Source of the DNA: Osmia lignaria lignaria
Taxonomy: Eukaryota > Arthropoda > Insecta > Hymenoptera > Megachilidae
Assembly: GCF_051020975.1 (NCBI RefSeq)
Contig: NC_135036.1
Location: 4,092,001-4,156,000, forward strand
Direction of reading: 5' to 3'
DNA length: 64,000 nucleotides
Part shown: positions 51,201 to 63,200 of the stretch, piece by piece
Position numbering within the stretch: the first letter of the stretch is position 1
How the letters are laid out: every line of letters starts with the position of its first letter
Made by a program: the position numbers and the translations under genes
The notes under the pieces: generated by a model
Database searches by the model: none
What the model was told of the DNA's origin: nothing
The model's input: the letters and a program-made list of their open reading frames with translations, nothing else

Positions 51201-54200
51201 TAAACATTATAAATATAGAGATATCGGTGAAAGTATCGACGCGTGTTGAGTAAAAAGCGCTGACAGGTGTAGTGTTAAAAAAGTAAATATTGGGTACATG
51301 TACCATTTCTACTTTTACCATGAGTGAAATTATGATTCGGTGAAATGGACACTGAAAAAGATTACGAAATGGAAAATTAAACACATGTTTTAATTAAGTT
51401 ATTTATTTGACATTTAGAACCGCACCGATTATATACTAATGTTATTAGAAATTACATTTTAGTGCTGCACATGCTACTTTATATCCTATTTAGTATGTTT
51501 ATTTCTTTAAAGAAATTCATTATGTTTTGTTGAAATAAGGTCGATAAAATCACCGGCAACGATTTCACTGACAACAGATTTAACTGGTAATAAGAAATGT
51601 GAAATATTTATTGAAGGAGTAGCCATAAAATTTAAATGCATTTGATATTAAAATTATTAATCGATGATTATCTAGAAAAGGAGAAATCTTATTCATTTCA
51701 GTAACTTTGAAATACGTTGTCAAGATCAACATTCGAAATGACCACCTTAATTCGGCCTTATTGTTAGTTTCGGAGATACAGAGGAAAATGTGTTTAAGAA
51801 AATATATTCAACTACTTCCTCTAATTATATAATATTTTGAATTTGTTGAGCTCCACAAATTCGAGCCTTAGCATGAGCTCTGACTTAATTTCGAATTAAC
51901 GACTTTAAGACTGTATGAGACGATCGATTTAAGAAAAATACACCCCTTGTATAAATATGTTGTTTATTCTATAGTGCCTTTAGAACTCTAATATTAATAT
52001 AAAATCTTAAAACAATAATACAAAAATAATTTATAAATTTTATTAGTTTATCCTATCGTGGATCATCAAATGAATACACAAGCTTCCTAAAGTTTTATAT
52101 AACCGCCATATCTTATAATTTTAATGTTTTACATTTAATAACTAAACTTATTTTTAATTAATATAATAGGGTATCTAATTCTAGTTTTCACCTTTAATCT
52201 TTATAAATCTTTTTTGTTCTATTAATTAATTTGTATAAAATTATTATATTTCACTAATATAACTTTATTTTAATTAATTCTTATTTTTAATTTATTATTT
52301 ATCTAAAATTAATTTTTAAATTCAGTATAACCGCTATTGCTGGCACTAAATTTAAATTTAATAAAATTATTTACCATCTAAAACTTTCATTCATAATTGT
52401 AGTATTTTATATTAATTCACTTAATATATTATTATTTGAATTCTATATTCTAAATAAATCTTATACAATATAATTAATAATTAAATTACTTTTTAAATCT
52501 AAAATTAAAATTTTGTGAAGGCGATATATTAGAAGTTTGAATTGAGACGATAGTTTAAACTTGATACGATTGATTGATTCGATAATTTAGACGATAGTTT
52601 GAACTTGATACGATTGATTGATTCGATAGTTTGGACGATAGTTTGAACTTGATACGATTGATTGATTCTGGTACCGGTTAACAATGTTTGCGTTTGAGTC
52701 ACGTCGGATGGGGTGATTTTGGCGGGGGTGATCCACTCAGATTGATAAAATATTTGTAATTCACAGTACCAGAGACATGCAGCACAACGAGGAGGAAAGC
52801 ACCGTCCGTATGTACCTGCGGGGACGACCCGTCGTCCTCTACGTTCCGACACCTTTAATGGAGTCCTACGACCTTCACAAAGTCAGCACACCGCCCCAAA
52901 GCAAACTGAAACTCGACTGGGTATACGGTTACCGAGGCAGGGATTGTCGAAGTAATTTACATCTTCTACCAACTGGAGAAATTGTATATTTCGTCGCAGC
53001 AGTGGTGGTCTTGTATAATATGGAAGAACACAGCCAAAGACATTACCTGGGTCATACCGACGATATCAAATGGTAGGTTAATTGAATTCATGCGGATCTA
53101 CGTCATTTATCTTGAGGGGTTAGACCACTTTGCCCAGTTCAAAAACTACTATATCTTTGATAGAAACATATACACAAATTTTTCTTTGAAAACAAGGCAG
53201 TGTTTCCTAACCTTTTTTGTGCCATGCCCCACTTAAGCCTTTCTAAAATTCTTATACCCCCTATGTAACGTAAACATAATTTTTAATATTCAAAAATTTA
53301 ATTGTTCACTGAAGAAACTTGCATGATAGGTTTCACAAAGAAATCACTAGAAAATTGTTGAGGAAACACAGTAAGTATATTTTCAAAACATATAATGGAG
53401 AACCGAAATTCAAGTAGGAAATAATTTTAATAACAGATTTTTCTATATTATTTTAATTATTAGTAATTATGGACGTTTACCCAGCTCGAGTCGCCATACT
53501 GTTAACTTAAACTCTGGACGAGTCCATTTTCGAATTGCCCCCCTTAACAATCAAATTGCCCCCCTGTGGGCCCCACGTTGGGAAACACTGGTACATATAA
53601 CGCGTGTAGCTGGACGATGCATGTTATTCTTGATGATCAGATCTATGAAACATGATTCGAACCAGAGCCGGCTCTGTTACTAAAACTCTTGCCCCAGTGC
53701 CGTCCCGCGAGACTTCCTGTCATCGGTGGACAGTACCTATTCTGGAGGTTACCCCGAAAAAAATTTTGAAAAGTCTAGTGTATAACTTTTCTAAAACTGG
53801 ACATACTTCATTGTGTTTTTAATGTTATTTCAGCATAGCAATTCATCCCAATAAATTAGTGGTAGCCACTGGACAAGTATGCGGAACTGATAGACGAGAT
53901 GCGATGGTAAGATACGATGATACTACATATATGTATATAGGGAGTTCAGAAAATGAAACATAGTTTTGTTTGGCCAGAGTGAAACGGTCTCACCTCAACT
54001 CACACATACTTTTGGCCTTAGCGTATTATTAGTCGAAGCGATCATATCTACTAATTAGGCTCATGTAAAACGAGAGAGCCGGCAGTATGTGAGGAGCATC
54101 GTGCATGAACTGCATCGATTACTTTATGGCGGGGGCCATAAGTACTGTGGTACGCACGATGGTCGGGTACTGTGTATGTACCTGGGTTGGAAAGTAGCGC

Positions 54201-57200
54201 ATGCATTCTGAGGAGCCAGCTAGGCTCCGTTTGATCAGCAGCGGGCGCTTTCTTTTAGTTTCGATTAAATAGAAAAAGGTTTGGTTAAGTTAGGTTATAT
54301 TAGTTAATAAAAAAGTACTAATAAAAAAGGCCTGAGTGGCTTTAGTCAGTGAAAAAATATTAATATTAAATTATTTTTCGGCTCTCTAGAGCTCTGTCTG
54401 ACTTCCAGGTATACAGTACCGGACCTTCATGTGGGTCCTTTATGGCCACCGCCATAAAGTAATCGCCGCAGTACATACACGACCACAATCGACAGTCCTC
54501 CCTCTTTCACTCGCTGTCCTGTTCTACGATAGTACTAATTTTGGGGGCTTTTCTGCCCCCTTGTTGCCCAACGAACCCTATCGTCCACGCGCCTATGGAG
54601 ATGGGTTGGCTGCACTGCCAACCCCAAACCCCGCGCATTTTTTGAATTTTTTCTTTGTCTTACATTTTCCGTACTTTTAATTCCGTAATTTTATCACTCC
54701 ATACTTTTACTTTTCCATACTCCATACTTTTTTTAGTCCCTATGTGTGTGCGTGCGTGCGTGCGTGCGTGTGTGTGTGTGTTCGTGTATGTGTGTGTGCG
54801 TGTGTCGTTGCCAACAGTACACGGTAACCCATCTATTGGCGAAACCGTGCCCACTTAGCTTGACTTCGGTGATCTTACGGGTACCAGTATGGCCTAAGTG
54901 GCTAAGGCCGTTGACCTAACAATAGTACGAATTGCACGATGTAAGCGAAAGTTCGGTCCTTAGCGTTTCGCTTTCAATGAATCTTTACTGTAGTCACCTT
55001 TAGTATGCAGCGAGTGACTTTAGTCGCCTTTAGAAACGAAAGGGTTAATATAAAAAATTAGACATAATAATTAATCTAACGTTGATAATGTGTTGCTGTT
55101 TTTTAGCCACACATAAGAATATGGCATACGGTCAGCTTGACTACTCTTTCTGTAATTGGTAACGGGGAATTCGATGGATCGATTTGCTGTCTCTCGTTTT
55201 CGAAAGCAGACGGTGGGAATTACTTGTGTGCAATTGATGAAACGCCAGATCACAACATTTCTATTTGGGACTGGCAAAAGGGAGAGCGAGGTACCAAGGT
55301 GATCGAAACGAAGGTACAGTGTCGCTTTTTTTGTACAAGTACCTCTTCTTTTAACTGAAATTATATTTAGATTATATACTATTAATGAGAGACCCAAAAG
55401 ACACAGTATATTTTCTAACAAGGTTGAGTTTTCAATTCGCTTTAGTCAATTAATATAGTGTCCGCTTTGTTTAATTATAATGTGCCATTTATGCATCACT
55501 TACGAGAGCCTGAAAATTTTGGGTACCTGATACTCCAGTTCAAAGTGAATTAGATACAGTTTTTGGTGAACACTTTCAATTTACGGTCATGTTCAATAAA
55601 TTTCATCCTGAAACACAGTTCTCCCAAATTTTGGGAATACCGAGTCAACCGAAATAAATTCCGATCGGATCCGAGGGCTAGGTTTCATTATATGCAAAGT
55701 GATGAACGCCCATGAGCAAGATGTTCTTTGTCAACTGTCAGCTATACCATTGAATGTATTAAACTGGAACCGAATCATTTTATGAATGATCTTTATTTGT
55801 AACAGTGCTCCGTCGATACGGTGGTATGCGCTGAGTGGCATCCTCTGGAACGGAACCACATTGTATCCTGTGGAAAGGGACACGTGTCCTTCTGGACTCT
55901 CGATAACGGAGACGTTTTATACAAACGAATGGGCATTTTGGAAAGCAGGGAAAAGCCGAGATACTTCACTTGCGTGGCTTTCAGTCAAAATGGCGATATC
56001 CTTACTGGTGATAGTAATGGTAACATCATCGTTTGGGGCAGAGGTAAGAAAAATTTTCATTTTGATTTCTTAAGGAAATTTTTGAATGGCATAATAAAGC
56101 CCGAAAGAAAGCATAGTTTTTGATGAACTATTTTCGAGATATACAAATTTCACTGAAATATTATTGATAGGGCGTTCAAATGTACATATTATAAATAAAA
56201 ATTATTCTTTTGGGAAAACTATTTTTTGTCATAACTTATACTTTGTTATTCAATTTGATACGAGATAGATATTAGAATAAAAAAGGAGAAAATAAATATG
56301 CCATTCCGTTAAAAAAAAAAGAAAATGAATAGGTTCCCATTATTACTTTAGCAGACGTCACTAGAAACTTGGGTACGTATACCAAATAGTCAGCTCCATT
56401 GTCCCTGTTTTTTAACAAAAAAACTTAAATCGCTATTTGCGTCATATGATTCATGAGATATAATCAACCTTCGTACATTATCCGGGTTAAATTAGTCCAA
56501 AATGAAAATCCAATTGTTGTGCTCGGTGTTTACTGTTGTTTTTGGGAGATTGAGGATTCGGGAGTCGTTTAAAGAATTAGAACAGCAAGAATGGACTTTA
56601 TTAAAATGAGGCCTGCCTTGACGCGGCCTTTTATCCTCTCCCTCTTCGGGAGTCGACCTACTATTGTTGTTTTCCTTTAGCCGGGCGATGTCAGTTGCTC
56701 GGTCAGTTGTATTGGTCAATTTCTTAGGCAATTGCAAGTGCTATTCGGGGCACGACACAATATTGAATAATTTTTTAATTAGACATTATATTTATATAGA
56801 AAAAATGTCATCGATGTAGAAAAACAATAGAATATAATAATAAGAAAATGCAATGTACTTGCTAGAACTAAATATACGGAAATCCCAAAGCAGCAGAGAT
56901 AACACATGTAAAATCTTTGCATGTTTTTTGCATAATAGTTGTTTGCAAATCCATTTGAATACATATGTAGTTAGAAATGATAATACTATGCAGTATATTT
57001 CTTCCTATTTTTTATTACATTTATAATCCTTTACATGTTTATAATGGTGAAAATGTTTCGTACAGGTACAAGTACTGTGTCTAAGATAGTAAGGAATATC
57101 CATGAAGGCCCTATATTTTCAATTTGCGTGCTGAAAGATGGTTTTATCGTTACCGGCGGCGGCAAAGATGGTAAAATACTGTACTTCGACGATTCTTTAA

Positions 57201-60200
57201 ATTCGACGGGAGAAGAAGCACAGGTAAGTTCTAAAAAACACCACGTATCGTTAGTTCAGGGTAATGATATTCGTATACGCAGGGCTGGTTTTAGCAATAT
57301 TGGTGCCCCGGGCAAGATTATCGTGGCGCCCATTCAGGAGCTAAAAAATGCGTCAGGGAAGATGTAGACATATATAAATGTCGCAGCATATATAGCATAT
57401 ATGTAATATTACATATGAGATGTATACCGCAGTTTACCAGAGTCCATAACTGCGAAAAGACCAGTTTTCGTTCTTCGCGCATCTCCAGTACGCATCTTCG
57501 CCCTGATTGGCGATACTTCCAAACGAAGTGGAAAGCGATTAGCAGAGAGCTCGCTGCGTTCCCCCACCATCTTCCAACCTGCGCGTCGCAGTTATAGACT
57601 CTGGTGAACTGCGGTATAGATAGAGAGAAGAGACAATGAGAAAATATCGGTATATTCGCATACTAGGGACACCGGGTTGCGGCGCCCCCTACAGATCTAA
57701 CGCCCTGGACGATTGCCCGACTGTGCGCCCCCTAACGTCGGCTCTGCGTATACGTACTGTTCGTCCGTGAGAAGATGGCATGGATAAAACTTGTAGGGAT
57801 TTATGCCCCACTACCCGAGATCTCTTCCTCGCATCACAAGTATTATATTTTTTTCGTAATAGTGTTTCGCAATGTGTTTTATTTGTTAGATTGAAGATCA
57901 TTTTGGAGGAATCCGAACACTAGCAGAAGGCAGAGGCTCACAATTGTTGATCGGTACAACAAGAAATTGCATTTTGCTCGGTGATGTAGGAATCGGTTTC
58001 AATCCAGCCATGTTGGGACATGCCGAGGAAGTTTGGGGCCTCGCTGCTCATCCAACTTTACCACAATTTGCAACAGCTGGCCATGATAGGCTATTGCAAA
58101 TGTGGGATAGTCTCAGTCACACTGTTGTCTGGAGCAAAGATATTGGGGTTAGTATAAACAAGTGCACTACTACTCTAACTAAATAAAAAGGTAAACAGTT
58201 ATTAGTATTTATATTTACTAAATAATTTTGTTTGCCCCAAAAAACCACTTTAAGTAATTTCACACCTTCAATAGCTATGAAGAAATTTTATATTGGTGTT
58301 ATTTCTTTGGCGAAGTTATAAAACAGCCCCCTTCCTAAGATTTCAATGATTTTTGAATATGTTGTAAAATTCAACACTTTAAGTAACTTTTTTCCTCTAG
58401 CTTATACACATGTCATATCTTCGAGAATATGAAACTAAAATTAAATAGAACAGCAATAAATAAAAAATTATTTCACATAGCAGTTCTTATTGATTTACTC
58501 TATACTTTATGATTACAACAAATATTACAATACATTTACATATTCTTTTAATCTTTCCGAAATTGTGAAAAAATTAGGCTTATTGAAATTTATGATACGG
58601 TATTTAAACAAGATTTTTGTATGTTTAGGAACAGGCACAGAGTATTGGATTTTCACCAGATGGTAGTGTGATGGTAGTTGGATGTACCTCCGGAAAGTGG
58701 TTAGCAATCGACAGTGAAACTCGAGAACTATATACTCACCACAGCGATGGAACAGAATCCATTCAGGTAAAATTTTGATTTCAGCGAAAACATACGTATA
58801 GTTGGTTACAAAAATATTTGGACGCCAATATCTAGTTTCGAATGTTATACTTTGTACTTCAAGTAAATGTACGGAAAACAGAAAAAATGTATTATGCAAC
58901 GTTGCATGTTGAGAAAGCCGGAATGAATAATAGGAAGACGGAGGTATAAAAAAAAGGATAGAATAGTTTAGAAATTCAGTGCGATAAGCAGGTACATTCT
59001 TTCACCAAATTATTGTGCTGTTACGTGCGGCGCGCGCTCGCTCTATACTCTCGGCGAGATATTGACGACCCTGACGTCGCAGGTGTAGCCCCCGAAAGGA
59101 GGCGACATGTTAGTTCCACACTGGCGGCCCCATCTCCCCGAGGTCCCCACTAGGCAACGTTTCGCCCCTAAATCTATGCTTGCATGGATTTCCGGGCCAA
59201 ACGGCTAAGTGGGCCACTTCTCGAAAGGGACAGTCTACCGTTCTGATAATCTTTAACCCTTTCAACACGGCGAAAAAAAATCAGTTCGAGTGCGCCCCAT
59301 TACCGAGAACAGTTATTTCTCCTCCAGGTGATTATTACGATGAAATAACTTTTCTGCCTGAAAGGCTGAAGGTCTTAGAGACGCATAAACAATTCCATAA
59401 CGACGCACCATCAACAACAACAATGATGTTACAAGCTTCATTGATGGGACATCATATGTCCTAGACTGGGATAGCATATGTCCCGTTCGGTGTGAAAGGG
59501 TTAAATGGTGAAGAAGGGGTTTTTCCACGCCCGCCGTCTATACCATCTACGGACGTGACCTTTCGCAGTGATCCAACGCCATCTAACACCAGCTAGTATA
59601 AGCAAAAGCTTTGGCGCATGCGCCTCACCCGGCTCGGCGAGATGTCCCGCGAGCAGCCGAGTATGAGAGTACATATAGTGAATGCGCTCGTCTTTCCTCG
59701 ACCTTTCTCGTCTCTCCTCGTCAGCTCTCGGCTCGATGGCGGTAATTTTAACCCGAGTCAAAGCGATTTTCTGGCAACGTTGTCCACTTTAACTAAATGT
59801 AGTAATAAACTAACAAGTGAAATGAGAGTGTAGAGGATAGGTCTCGTGTGGTTTCTCGCCTGAGAACTTTGGCAAGAAGCTCTCGCTGAGAATGTAGAGC
59901 GGGCTTTACGATAGCTGATCACAAAATTTTGGAAACTTATATAAAAATACATGTACGTTTTCAAATATATTAGTTACATCAGTAATGATTTTTACAAAAT
60001 AACTGCAGTAAAATACATTAGATACTTGTATAAATTAAACAAATATAACATAATGTTGTTACATATTATGGAGTTTAATACAGCACAATAAATCAGTAAT
60101 TATTATTCCCATATAATATGTTTTAGGTCGTTCAGTTTTCACCAGATGGTACACTATTAGCACTTGGCTCCAGAGATAATTACATTTATATCTACCAAGG

Positions 60201-63200
60201 AAATGAAGATGCAACCAAGTACAGTCGAGTTGGGCGATGTATGGTAAGACTATTTTATGCATTAAAAGTTAATTGTTACACTCATAAAAAAACCATAAGT
60301 ACTGACAAAAATCATTTATGTGAAAATTATTTTAACTAACTGAATGTAGAAATATTTATTAAATATGTAGTACTGTAGAAATGCTTGTATTAACATTTCA
60401 TATCTGAAGATTCCTTCTACGCAATTTAATAGTAATGAAATTTAGAGCTCTTCATGCTATTGTGGCGGCATTGTCTTTGAGTCCACTAGCGAAAAGATCA
60501 TCCTGTAGCTTCTATCGCGTTCTGTGCATTATAAAAGACGGTGAACTTGTAGGAAAGACGCTCCCCCTCCTATTTCGATAATTTTTTAATTCGACATTTC
60601 AAGCAATTTTCTTCCTTTAACTTATACGTCGGACTCGTTTACTTTCCGAAATATTCGTGAAAGAATATCGTTATCACTATAGTGAATTCTGTCTATTATT
60701 ATTTCTGTCTGTTACTATTTCTGTAAACAGCAACACTGGACCCGGTAATCCCCTATATAACGAATGAATTTAAAAATCAAATTTAACCTATTGCAATAAT
60801 TTCGAAGTGTATGGCCGCCATTAGGCGGACCTAACCTAACCTAACCTAATCTAGACGGATAAGAGAAAAAAGTTGATCAAAATGTGGATTTTTATAATAT
60901 ACTCAACCTAAGAAGTAGAATAAGTTACGTTAGATTAAATTAATATTTCGGTCTGCGTTAAGCGGCTGATCACGCAAGTCAAAATTCAAAATTATTGTAG
61001 TCATGTTTGATTTTTAAATTCACTCGTTACATAAATGGTAGCCAGATCATGTGGTGCTGTTGACAGAAACAGTATTGGTAAATATCCGAGGGTCACTTGC
61101 CGACGTAAACACGGTCACGAACGTATACGTACAGACGCAATTTAATGTAGTAGTGCAGATCAGTGTTTAAAGGAGCCTTGTGGGGCTAAAAGCCCGCTCT
61201 GCCGGTCCCAAGTTTTCACTTATACCGGCGATGTTAAAGGGCGCTATTGCGCTATTAAATCCACTCCCCAGCAGCCACCTCCCAACCAAGTGGCGCCGGG
61301 TTAGTCATTGCACTCATGGGCTGGCCAATCATCCTACGGGTACGGAAGGCCCACTTGACTTATTGTCGGCGTGTAAGGAATTTTGGTTTAGGACGCTTTT
61401 ACTTTAACAAACTAACCTGAGTGGATTAGCAACTACACCCACCAGGCACTTCACGCCCATAGCCTAAACCCTGTTTGCCACCGGAATAGCCGGTGTCCGA
61501 ACCACACCACGAGGAGGGGTTGGCACGAGCTGCAAGGCCTCGAACGGCACCTTTGTGGTCCTCTGTAGTAGTACAGTAAAGATTTGATAAAAGCGGAAAA
61601 GATCTGTATGATAAATCCAGCTATGATAAATCTCTGCCTCCAGCAGAGTTTGTCAGGACAGGTTGTGCTTACGACCGTCCGGCGATACTGTCCGCTGTAA
61701 CCCCGGCCACTGCCGAGAACTCTCTCGGCGGCCTCCGACCGCCGGACCGGGCGTACACGTGTCCACGGACGTCCACCGGATCACGGTCTTCTTACTGCCT
61801 GGGCGAGGACGGGTTGTGTCTACGGCCGTTCGCCCATGAAGGCATCTAGCACCCGATCCTGGGAATCCCCCGCCACCGCTGCTCCGCACCGTGATCGAAC
61901 CGTACCGTGGCCGCTCGACACCGCGACCGGACCACGCCGTACCGCAATCATTCGTGCCGCGCCCGCTCGACACCGCGAGCGAACCGTTGGTTTTAAGAAT
62001 CGTTATAGACTGATAGGACACCCAGGGCCGTAGGTTAAGCTTGTTGTACAGGATTGCCTCGAAATAAGCAACACACTCGGGTCTGGCCAGTTGCTTATTA
62101 CGGATCAGGTATGCTATTCGGCTCGACTTTGTTCCCGAAACGGGATGATAGAGAACACGAGAAACGAGTGAGAGATCCGAAGTAGCGGCAAATCATAAAG
62201 TGATCGGCCGAGCAAGGATGTTATTTTTTAAACAAGGATAGATATAGCATGCCCTCTCATTCTCGCAATATTTCGCTTATTTCGAGGCAAATATACCAGA
62301 CTGAGGAAGCATTATATATATTCCATCCTTCTTCTATTAACCGATGTCACTGCTCAGTCGAGCGTGACAATTTATTACCCAAAACATCGGCTTCTCGCTT
62401 TCACGGACTTCTCACTTTGCGGGCGACTTCAAACAAAGAAGAGGGGATAGAGATTTGCTTATTTCGAGCCGGAAAACTGTTGCTTATTACGGATCAAGAC
62501 TGTAATAAGTAGAGTTAAATAAATCTATTATTCTCGCTCATATCCAACTGACTTATTCGTTCGTTCGCCTGAACCCCGGACTTACCGGCTGGGCCGGCAA
62601 ACCCCCGGCGGTAACCCGTCACAATGGTCTGGGATCGGATTTATCAGTGGAGTAATACTATTGCAACGATAAAACTTTGTTATTTTTTATTTTTCTTTCA
62701 CTCGCTGTCCTTTTCTACGTTCGAAGCTGTCGGCAAACTTCTAACAATATAGGAACTGCACGATATAAGTGAAAATTCGGTCCCGAATTTCGCTTTTATC
62801 GAAACTTTACTGTACATACACACAGTTTATCGCGAATATCTCCGACACTAAGCAAGTCCGATATATAGGTGGGAGGAAAAGAATTGTTGAAAATATTGAA
62901 TTTTACAACATATTCAAAAATCATCGTGATTTTCTACAAGATCACCCAAAAGAATAATTTATAAAACGCTAATACTGTTTATATTTGTTATATTGGTATC
63001 AGTATTGTTCAGTACGCTGTACAACTTGCTTGTGTGTATTGTAAAGTAGTTTATAATTATGTCGTACAATCTGTAATCATCATATTTGTACATAGAACTT
63101 TTCAAATTTATTAAACATCAAATATTTATTATTTTTTATTTTATTATGCGAGTTAATGTATAGAAACGATTATACAATTATTAGTAAAATAATAGTAAGA

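Noticed and set aside
52529..52852. 107-codon minus-strand ORF
   Set aside because: Made from the minisatellite (repeating SNQSI-like text) and the antisense of the HELP exon.
54655..54858. Cys/Val-rich and Thr/His-rich ORFs on both strands
   Set aside because: Translation of the GTGC/GT microsatellite.
55071..55421. 116-codon minus-strand ORF
   Set aside because: Antisense shadow of EML exon 9.
58525..58899. 124-codon minus-strand ORF
   Set aside because: Antisense to EML exon 13 and its flanking intron; no domain.
61653..62021. 122-codon minus-strand ORF
   Set aside because: The GC-rich block lacks stops in several frames for compositional reasons. Arg/Gly/Thr-rich text without a domain.
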